Assembly (NCBI GenBank): GCA_035307785.1
Contig: DATGHS010000092.1
Span: forward strand, 1-14,374
Origin: DATGHS01 sp035307785
GTDB lineage: Bacteria > Planctomycetota > Planctomycetia > Gemmatales > Gemmataceae
DNA length: 14,374 bases
Reading direction: 5' to 3'
Shown one piece after another: positions 1 through 5,351 of this stretch. The position numbers and the translations under genes are program-made. The notes beneath the pieces are model-generated. The model saw only the letters and a list, made by a program, of their open reading frames with translations. It did not search any database and was not told the DNA's origin. Position 1 is the first letter of the stretch. Every line of letters begins with the position of its first letter.

Positions 1-525
1 ACGAACAACCGCATTTAGTCCGACCGAATTGGCGTAAAGGTCACCATCAAGCCAGGCGAGGTCATGCAGATAAAGACATCCCGGGAGATAACGGGACCAC
101 ACGGGCAATAACGACGTCTTCCAATCCGGTCGCTTGCGCTCCCGGCTCGAAGACGGGCTGAACTCGCCCGCACAGGGCGCAAACGCAAGCACCATGTTCG
201 GGTTTCTCGTGCTGGCGATGAATAGTTCGCGCCGCGCCGGATTGACCGCTAACCCGTTCGGATGCGGCAAGTGCAGATACGACACACGCGGCCGGCCACA
301 AACCACGCTAAGTCCCAGTACGAGATGCTCGTACTCGCGCGTGACGATCAATGTCTGGCCCGATTCTTCCAGAATGTCCCAAAATGGCCCGCGAACATGA
401 AAATGCAGCAGTTCCGGATCAACTTTCGACGCATCCTGCCACTGACAAACAATCTGATGCGGATCGCGCAGCAGCGCGTGATGGTGCTGCCAGAGCGGTT
501 CCAGGTGCGCGGGGCGCTTTTGCAT
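1..525 (-). CDS. TIGR03032/DUF4915-like beta-propeller-type protein, C-terminal part missing
   Basis: The frame is open from the ATG at 525 to the window edge (175 codons), so the C-terminal part lies outside. Visible features are a GxPR-type start of a strand (residues 77-85), the phrase HPNGLAVNPARRELFIAST (about 89-107) and HDLAWLDGDLYANSVGLN (about 154-171), which resemble blades of the TIGR03032/DUF4915 family (a phrase ending in HDLAW/HELAW, then an acidic Gly-Asp turn and a ...N.. strand). That family has no firmly established activity; members I know of sit in polysaccharide or glycosyltransferase neighbourhoods. No in-frame ATG, GTG or TTG exists just upstream and no clear Shine-Dalgarno is seen, so the start is the least certain part; an in-frame CTG lies at 540. 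It follows the glycosyltransferase gene after 40 bp on the same strand. Residues about 124-135 (PSSSRERKRPDW) are encoded by a dispersed repeat, see 124-155. Confidence 0.6.
   Translation of the reverse strand, partial: MQKRPAHLEPLWQHHHALLRDPHQIVCQWQDASKVDPELLHFHVRGPFWDILEESGQTLIVTREYEHLVLGLSVVCGRPRVSYLHLPHPNGLAVNPARRELFIASTRNPNMVLAFAPCAGEFSPSSSRERKRPDWKTSLLPVWSRYLPGCLYLHDLAWLDGDLYANSVGLNAVVR
124..155 (+). repeat. Dispersed repeat, copy inside the TIGR03032-like gene
   Basis: This 32-bp stretch matches the minus strand of 2268-2237 at 30 of 32 positions; the shared core reads ATCCGGTCGCTTGCGCTC. Here it lies inside a coding frame, read on the opposite strand as residues about 124-135 (PSSSRERKRPDW), a basic, loop-like segment. 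Unlike the copy at 2237-2309, no complementary second arm follows, so this is a half element. The frame is kept open through it, which suggests an insertion tolerated in a surface loop. Confidence 0.7.
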
Positions 526-565
526 TATGTTCCAGCGCAGCGAAGGACGTGAATTGGCCCGATCT

Positions 566-1276
566 TCATGGCTTCCTCCGGCCGATGCCCAGTTGCTGCA
601 AGCTCAGACGCAAGGCGCCGGCATACATCTTCCAGGCACTTGAAAGCGTGGTACTCGATTTGCCGCCATGCCGGCTGAAGCCGTGCACGGGCATTTCGAT
701 AACGGGAACGCCGGCCCTGCTGGCCGTCGCGATGAGTTCCAGGTCAAAGAGGTCGCCAACACTCGTGAGGCTGAGCGATTCGTAAAATGCACGTGAGAAT
801 ATCTTGGGCGTTCCGTTGACGTCGCGACAACGGAGACCAAAGCAAAGTCGGGCTTCAAGATTGTAAAGCGCCGAGCCAAGTTCGCGCAATGGCGCTTGGC
901 GGGCTTCGCGGCAAGCTTTTACAAGGGAGTCGCGGTTGCGCAAAAAGCGCTCGACGAACGCTGGAAAGAGCCTTGGATCGGTGCGCGCGCTGTTCGTATA
1001 CGACAGAATGCTGCCCCACGCCAAGCGCAACCCGGCGCGGACCGCCCGGCCCCAGCCGCCGTCGGCCAGCTTAACCATGCGAATGCGCTCGTCCTGTTGG
1101 GCGAGTCGGCTTACCACTGCCACGGTGTCGTCGGTGCAGCCGTTCGGCACCACGATTAACTCGAAGGGCAGACCGGCGCGCTCCAGGGGCGGCATGTACC
1201 TCGGCAGCAGCGTGCCGATGTATTCACCCTGGTTGCGGCACGGCAGGATCAGCGAGAGGACTGGTTCGCTTTTCAT
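566..1276 (-). CDS. Glycosyltransferase family 2 (dolichyl-phosphate-mannose-synthase-like), atypical
   Basis: The 236-residue product has the layout of a soluble family-2 (GT-A fold) glycosyltransferase: LSLILPCRNQGEYI at the N-terminus (about 7-20), the nucleotide-binding phrase VVPNGCTDDT, then GGWGRAVRAGLRLAWG, a DVNGTPKIFSRAF stretch and GDLFDLELIATASRAGVPVIEMPV. These parallel the order seen in DPM1-like enzymes, which move a sugar from a nucleotide donor to an acceptor at the cytoplasmic face of the membrane. The usual metal-binding DxD is absent: that position reads TNSARTDP. No membrane helix is present. The ATG at 1276 is chosen over longer in-frame starts because a GGAGG box lies 8 nt upstream and because it gives an ATGA overlap with the stop of the transketolase C-terminal gene, a sign of coupled translation. 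Donor and acceptor cannot be told from the sequence. Confidence 0.88.
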   Translation of the reverse strand: MKSEPVLSLILPCRNQGEYIGTLLPRYMPPLERAGLPFELIVVPNGCTDDTVAVVSRLAQQDERIRMVKLADGGWGRAVRAGLRLAWGSILSYTNSARTDPRLFPAFVERFLRNRDSLVKACREARQAPLRELGSALYNLEARLCFGLRCRDVNGTPKIFSRAFYESLSLTSVGDLFDLELIATASRAGVPVIEMPVHGFSRHGGKSSTTLSSAWKMYAGALRLSLQQLGIGRRKP

Positions 1277-2223
1277 GCCACCTTCCTCCGAACACGCGTG
1301 CGCTTGGTGGCCAGGGCCATGCGAGCGAGGGCTGCCAGGCTCTCGGGATCGAGCCCATGCTGCCGCCGCAGGTATTCGGCACTGCCGGTGTGCGGCAAGA
1401 ACGGCTCGCGCACACCCGTGATGTGTAACCGGCAATTCAGTTCATACTGTGCAATCGTTTCAGCCACCAGTGACCCCAGCCCGCCGGCCGCCGAGCCTTC
1501 TTCGACAGTGATGACAAACGGAAATTCCTTTAGTAATGCAATCAACGCGTCGTCAGCCTGATACGCGATATGGGCCATCACCGCTACAGCGGCGCAGATG
1601 CCGCGAGCTTCTAGGATCTGGCGTGCCTGCAAGACTTCATGCGTGATCGAACCGGTGGCGAGGAAGAGCAAAACGCGGCCGGGTTGCAGCAACTCCGGCT
1701 GATACCACGCAAACCGGCCCGCCAATTCTGGGAGATCGGGAAGCTGAGCTTTATCGATGCGCAGATAGGCTGGGCCCGGCAGGTTGTGTGTCGCAAGAAT
1801 GGCCGAGCGCGCTTGTGGCCCATCGGCCGGGGCAAGCACCGCCACGCCGGGTTGTGTGCGCGCTAGCGCCAAATCCTCCAGCGCATGATGACTGGCGCCC
1901 GCATGCCCATAAGCGAAGCCACCGCCGATTCCGACCACTCGCACCGGCAACTGGTGCAGCACAGGGCCATTGCGAAATTGCTCGTAGCCGCGCATCGAGG
2001 CAAACGTGGCGATGGAATAGACAAACGGCACCTGCCCCTCACGTGCCAGGCCCGTGGCAATGCCGTGCAGGTTCTGCTCGGCCACACCCACGTTGACAAA
2101 GCGCTCCGGAAAGGAGCGCTGGAATGGCTCGACCACGCTCCAACCCAGATCGGCCGTGAGCAGCCACACCCGCGGATCCTGGTCCGCCAATTCGCACAGT
2201 GCTTGAATCAATGCCGTTCGCAT
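1273..2223 (-). CDS. Transketolase, C-terminal (pyrimidine-binding) subunit
   Basis: The 316-residue protein matches the C-terminal half of split transketolases. It has TADLG near the start, GVAEQN (about 46-51) with the glutamate that activates the thiamine diphosphate aminopyrimidine ring, the phrase GHAGASHHALEDLALART, and VLAPADGPQARSAI, then a transketolase C-terminal domain with VEEGSAAGGLGS. Together with the upstream gene it should form a heteromeric ketol-transferring enzyme. In free-standing pairs like this the reaction need not be the pentose-phosphate one; such pairs also occur in sugar and secondary-metabolite clusters. Start: the ATG at 2223 gives the usual MRTALIQAL N-terminus; longer in-frame starts run back through the hairpin in the gap and are unlikely. 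No strong Shine-Dalgarno is visible. The stop overlaps the glycosyltransferase start (ATGA). Confidence 0.93.
   Translation of the reverse strand: MRTALIQALCELADQDPRVWLLTADLGWSVVEPFQRSFPERFVNVGVAEQNLHGIATGLAREGQVPFVYSIATFASMRGYEQFRNGPVLHQLPVRVVGIGGGFAYGHAGASHHALEDLALARTQPGVAVLAPADGPQARSAILATHNLPGPAYLRIDKAQLPDLPELAGRFAWYQPELLQPGRVLLFLATGSITHEVLQARQILEARGICAAVAVMAHIAYQADDALIALLKEFPFVITVEEGSAAGGLGSLVAETIAQYELNCRLHITGVREPFLPHTGSAEYLRRQHGLDPESLAALARMALATKRTRVRRKVA
1281..1289 (-). promoter_or_regulatory. Ribosome binding site of the glycosyltransferase gene
   Basis: The minus strand reads GGAGGAAGG here, with the GGAGG core 8 nt before the ATG at 1276. It lies inside the last codons of the transketolase C-terminal gene and fixes the short start of the glycosyltransferase. 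Confidence 0.75.
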
Positions 2224-2236
2224 GTCGTGCTCATAT

Positions 2237-2309
2237 CGTCTTGGAGCCGAGAGCGCAAGCGACCGGATGTTGTGCGTACAACATCGGGTCACTTGCGCAC
2301 CCGACTCAA
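2237..2309 (-). repeat. Long imperfect inverted repeat (hairpin) between the two transketolase genes
   Basis: Arms 2241-2273 and 2278-2309 pair around a 4-nt loop (2274-2277): 27 of 33 aligned positions are complementary, with a perfect GATGTTGT/ACAACATC stem next to the loop. The left part (2237-2268) is a 30/32 match to 124-155. The hairpin fills most of the 95-bp gap, so it will be in the transcript between the two subunit genes, ending 14 nt before the ATG at 2223. There is no following T-run, so it does not look like an intrinsic terminator; it could affect subunit ratio or mRNA ends. Confidence 0.8.
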
Positions 2310-2318
2310 CCGCGTACG

Positions 2319-3146
2319 CTAAACCCCTACTCCAATCTCTTGCAGTGCCTGCTCCGCTAGTGTCTCGTCGATATTCCGATAGTGCCACTCCACTTGCCGC
2401 TCCATGAAGTGCACACCTTTAGCCGCGACCGTGTGGGCGAGAATGATCGCCGGGCCCTCGCGGTTGGCGATTCCCGTCGTGAGCGCATGTCGTAGAGCGG
2501 CCTCGTCGTGGCCATCCACCTCCTGCTCATGCCAGCCGAATGCCTCGAAACGCCGGGCCAGCGGCGCCAGGTCTAAAACCTCTTTGGTCGGCCCCATGGC
2601 CTGCATGCCGTTGACATCCACCAGCGCGATCAGGTTATCGAGCCGGTGGTGGGCCGCGAACATGGCCGCTTCCCACACTTGGCCCTCATTGCATTCGGCA
2701 TCGCTCATCAACACAAACACGCGAGCCGGCGAATTTCGACGACGAAGGGCCAGTGTAATGCCACAAGCCACGGAAAGGCCTTGCCCTAGCGAGCCGGTGG
2801 AAATCTCCACCCCCGCCAGGCCGAATTCTGGGTGCACGCCGAGCTGCGAGCCGTCGCGGCAAAAGGTCCGCAGTTTGTCTTCGTCGAGTAGGCCACGAAA
2901 GTGCATCGTCATGTACAGGGCCAGGGCGGCATGACCCTTGGCCAAAATGAAGCGATCGCGGTCGGGGTCATTTGTGCCTGGAGAGCGGAGAATATCGTTC
3001 CACAAGACGGAAATCATTTCGACGACGCTGAGCGCCGAGCCGATGTGGCCGACGTGCGAATCGAGCGACTGCCTAATAATGCCGTGCCGTACGGCCGCGC
3101 AGAATTGGCAGCGATCAGGCCGCTCGGGCCAGGGCTTCCGTGCCAT
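2319..3146 (-). CDS. Transketolase, N-terminal (diphosphate-binding) subunit
   Basis: The 275-residue protein carries the landmarks of the transketolase N-terminal half: SHVGHIGSALS (about 30-40), LAKGHAALALY (69-78), TGSLGQGLS (117-125) and the thiamine-diphosphate/metal motif SDAECNEGQVWEAAMFAA (148-165) followed by LDNLIALVDVNGMQ. The first glycine of the usual GDxE is a serine here; the aspartate and glutamate are kept. It should bind the cofactor diphosphate and pair with the C-terminal subunit encoded next. The ATG at 3146 is preferred over the earlier in-frame starts because GGGAG lies about 8 nt upstream and the protein then begins like other N-subunits. Its first 32 bp overlap the end of the epimerase gene, supporting one operon. 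Confidence 0.93.
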   Translation of the reverse strand: MARKPWPERPDRCQFCAAVRHGIIRQSLDSHVGHIGSALSVVEMISVLWNDILRSPGTNDPDRDRFILAKGHAALALYMTMHFRGLLDEDKLRTFCRDGSQLGVHPEFGLAGVEISTGSLGQGLSVACGITLALRRRNSPARVFVLMSDAECNEGQVWEAAMFAAHHRLDNLIALVDVNGMQAMGPTKEVLDLAPLARRFEAFGWHEQEVDGHDEAALRHALTTGIANREGPAIILAHTVAAKGVHFMERQVEWHYRNIDETLAEQALQEIGVGV

Positions 3147-4089
3147 ATTGATCTCCCGTGGTTTGCATCCAGCGAGCCATGCGGGCCAGCCCCTGGCGAA
3201 ACGTACATCGCGGCACCCAGCCAAGCCGCTGGACCGCGCGCGTGGGGTCGGCTACCCAGTGCCGGCTGTCCCAGTGCCGTGGCGCCATGGCTGCCCAGCG
3301 CACTTCCGACGAGCTATCCAAAAGTTCTTTCACCGTGGCCACCACTTCCGCCAGCGTGGTCTCGACACCGGTGCCCAAGTTGATAATCTCGCCGCGCAGG
3401 TCCATCAGGCGGGGAAAATCGACCAGCGCCGCAACCACATCCTGCACGTACACGAAGTCGCGCGCGATTCCCGGGTCCACCATCTCCAGTGGCAGCCCGG
3501 CCCGTGCTCGGCGAACCATCGTCGGAATCAGCCGCGTGGGCTCTTCCCACGGCCCGTATACGGAAAAGAGTCTAAAACACGCCACTGCCATCGCAGTCCG
3601 CTGGGCGAACAGCGCGCACAGATGTGTCTGTGCCGCTTTCGCTACGGCGTAAAAGCTGTTCGGCGTCAGCTTCATCTCTTCGTGCATCGGCTCCGGCTGA
3701 AAGCCGTATTCCGATGAACTGCCGGCATTCACGAACAGGCGAACTTCGTTTTCGGCACAAATCTGGAGCAAGTTGTACGAGCCAACGATATTCGTCTGCA
3801 AAATTGCTCGTCCCTCGGCTTGGCTCTCGTATGCGCCATGCGTGGCCAGATGAAGTACCACTTTCGGTTGGGCTGCTCGAAACGCTCTCCGCACTGTCGC
3901 GGAATCATTCAGATCAGCCGGATGCACCGTCAATTGCCGAGCTCCAACATCTGCCAGCCGCCACGGCAATGTTCCGGAGCGCAGAATTACATGTACTCGA
4001 TGCCCTTCGGCCAGCAACTGCCGAACCACATTGGCGCCGATGAATCCCGAAGCGCCAGTCACCAACACCGTCTCGAAATTTCCGCACAT
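3115..4089 (-). CDS. NAD(P)-dependent epimerase/dehydratase (extended SDR family)
   Basis: The 324-residue protein is a nucleotide-sugar-type extended short-chain dehydrogenase. The N-terminal Rossmann motif is TGASGFIG (11-18), the catalytic serine region is NAGSSSEYG (121-129) and the Tyr-Lys pair is YAVAK (147-151). ARDFVYVQDVVAAL and INLGTG further on are typical of UDP/GDP-sugar epimerases, dehydratases and reductases, and full length is normal for the family. Substrate cannot be told; the motif set is closest to NAD-dependent 4-epimerases and 4-ketoreductases. It is the first gene of the epimerase-transketolase-glycosyltransferase run and would supply or modify a sugar nucleotide. A GCTGGGA stretch directly precedes the ATG but is too near to be a good ribosome site, so the start is moderately sure. 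Confidence 0.92.
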   Translation of the reverse strand: MCGNFETVLVTGASGFIGANVVRQLLAEGHRVHVILRSGTLPWRLADVGARQLTVHPADLNDSATVRRAFRAAQPKVVLHLATHGAYESQAEGRAILQTNIVGSYNLLQICAENEVRLFVNAGSSSEYGFQPEPMHEEMKLTPNSFYAVAKAAQTHLCALFAQRTAMAVACFRLFSVYGPWEEPTRLIPTMVRRARAGLPLEMVDPGIARDFVYVQDVVAALVDFPRLMDLRGEIINLGTGVETTLAEVVATVKELLDSSSEVRWAAMAPRHWDSRHWVADPTRAVQRLGWVPRCTFRQGLARMARWMQTTGDQYGTEALARAA

Positions 4090-4120
4090 TCCCAGCCGTG
4101 TCCTCGCTCATTTCTGACAT

Positions 4121-4204
4121 TTGTAGCCGCAGGCTTAAGCCTGCGGACGCCCGTGCAGGCTTAAGCCTGCGGACGCCCGTGCAGGCTAAAGCCTGCGGCT
4201 ACAA
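4121..4204. repeat. 84-bp tandem palindrome array
   Basis: Two identical 26-bp units (4129-4154 and 4155-4180), each a perfect 16-bp palindrome GCAGGCTTAAGCCTGC plus the spacer GGACGCCCGT, are followed by a third palindrome with one central change (4181-4196, GCAGGCTAAAGCCTGC). The outermost bases TTGTAGCC and GGCTACAA are complementary, so the whole block is one large inverted repeat. It occupies the gap between the sulfotransferase stop (4210) and the epimerase start (4089). Related GCAGGCTTTAGCCTGC palindromes are, to my knowledge, widespread intergenic repeats in planctomycetes. It may limit read-through, but there is no T-run. Confidence 0.9.
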
Positions 4205-4209
4205 ACAAT

Positions 4210-5172
4210 TCATGCCGCGTCACGCTCGCCCGTCAGCGACAGATAGTTTTCGTAGTCAAAATGCTCGAGATACGGCCGCGCGCGAATGCGGATCTCCTCC
4301 TTCTCCGCATCGGTCAATTCTTCCGCCGTCGCGCGATTCGCTTCCGGCGTTGGGGTGCGCACAGTGCCCCACGGATGCACCTGGTTCAACATGCGGCCGT
4401 TCCACGTCGGTTTCGCGACTGTGGTCGATTTCGACAGGCCCATTTTCGACAACGCCGAGTTCAGCACCGTCACCGGGTACGCCACAATGTCTTCGTAGCG
4501 CAGAACGTGCACCCGCTGGGGAAACATCTCGGCAAATGTCATCGCCGCATGCTGCACGATGCACCAGCCGGTGATGTACTGGGCGAGCGGCTGAGGTACC
4601 GGCCGCTTCTTGGTGTCGGCATAGGCCGACCACGGGTTGCGCACCACGTGCAGGACATGGGCGTTCGGCAAGTCCTCGACAATTTTGTCGGCATCCACCA
4701 CGATGATCGGGCTGTAGCCCACGTGTACTTTCTCGCGCCCGGTGCGCTGGTAATCCTTCCATGCGTCGGCGGAAGCGCGGAAAAAGGCGGAGACGATATT
4801 CGCCCGGCTTCGCTCCTGTCCGGCCATGTATTTCAGGAACAGGCTCTTGCGGTTCCAATCGTCCATCTCGAGCTTGCATTCGCGGAACTTGCTGGCGTGC
4901 GGCGTCTTCAGGCGGACCTTGCATTCTTCATCGATGATCGCATCGAAGTCGGCCTCGGCCGTGCCGGAGAGCGGGAAGACCGGCCAGCGGTATTTCACCG
5001 GAAACAGGTGGGTGAGGTGATCCTGCACAAACTTGGTGCCGGGCTGCGATTCGAACGGATAGCTGAAAAGCTCGGGATGGCCGTCGAGCAACCGCTGCGT
5101 GGTGTTGCCGCCGTTCTCGTACATCGCCGAGATCATGAGCAAGCGAAATTCGGTAGGCACGTCCACCTCCAT
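4210..5172 (-). CDS. PAPS-dependent sulfotransferase
   Basis: The 320-residue protein has the two cofactor-binding signatures of cytosolic/Golgi-type sulfotransferases: an N-terminal 5'-phosphosulfate loop (MISAMYENGGNTTQRLLDGH, residues 13-32) and a 3'-phosphate-binding segment HVLHVVRNPWSAYADTKKR (172-190), whose Arg and Ser are the usual phosphate contacts. It should transfer sulfate from PAPS to a hydroxyl or amine, most likely on a carbohydrate given the neighbours. No signal peptide or membrane helix. The ATG at 5172 begins M-E-V-D-V-P-T; a GGAGG lies inside the first codons and would suit the in-frame GTG at 5160 as an alternative start. It is on the same strand as the epimerase-transketolase genes but 120 bp upstream of them, across the palindrome array, so joint transcription is possible but not shown. 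Confidence 0.85.
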   Translation of the reverse strand: MEVDVPTEFRLLMISAMYENGGNTTQRLLDGHPELFSYPFESQPGTKFVQDHLTHLFPVKYRWPVFPLSGTAEADFDAIIDEECKVRLKTPHASKFRECKLEMDDWNRKSLFLKYMAGQERSRANIVSAFFRASADAWKDYQRTGREKVHVGYSPIIVVDADKIVEDLPNAHVLHVVRNPWSAYADTKKRPVPQPLAQYITGWCIVQHAAMTFAEMFPQRVHVLRYEDIVAYPVTVLNSALSKMGLSKSTTVAKPTWNGRMLNQVHPWGTVRTPTPEANRATAEELTDAEKEEIRIRARPYLEHFDYENYLSLTGERDAA

Positions 5173-5227
5173 GCAGACGCGGGGCGAATCCAGTCGAAGG
5201 ACACGAACCCCAATAGTGCGGGCCGGT

Positions 5228-5257
5228 ATTATGAGCAGAAAGTGGGGACGGGTGCAA
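5228..5257 (-). promoter_or_regulatory. Candidate promoter of the sulfotransferase gene
   Basis: On the minus strand TTGCAC (5257-5252) and CATAAT (5233-5228) are separated by 18 bp. Transcription would begin near 5221, about 50 nt before the ATG at 5172. The match is fair, not strong. Confidence 0.4.
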
Positions 5258-5290
5258 CGGCAAGTTTGGGCCCATCCCGCCACTGGCGAC

Positions 5291-5319
5291 TTGACAGAGG
5301 GAATTGGAAAAATCATTGT
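5291..5319 (+). promoter_or_regulatory. Weak candidate promoter of the RSFxxD-DUF1559 gene
   Basis: A perfect -35 box TTGACA (5291-5296) is followed after 17 bp by CATTGT (5314-5319), which matches the -10 consensus at only three positions. The ATG at 5352 lies about 25 nt beyond the predicted start site. Suggestive because of the perfect -35 and the divergent layout, but the -10 is poor. Confidence 0.25.
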
Positions 5320-5351
5320 CCCTAACTTGCGGTAGAGTAACATACTCCCCC

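Noticed and set aside
525..569. ATG overlapping the glycosyltransferase stop (ATGA) as the start of the next gene
   Set aside because: That frame stops after 14 codons; the conserved-looking frame starts at the ATG at 525.
4129..4204. Short repeats with regular spacing as a CRISPR array
   Set aside because: The spacers are identical and only 10 bp long, the repeats are perfect palindromes, and no cas genes are near.
4261..5325. Long plus-strand open frame (354 codons) antisense to the sulfotransferase
   Set aside because: Its translation has no recognisable motif and is arginine/histidine-rich as expected for a shadow frame in GC-rich DNA; the opposite strand has clear sulfotransferase signatures.
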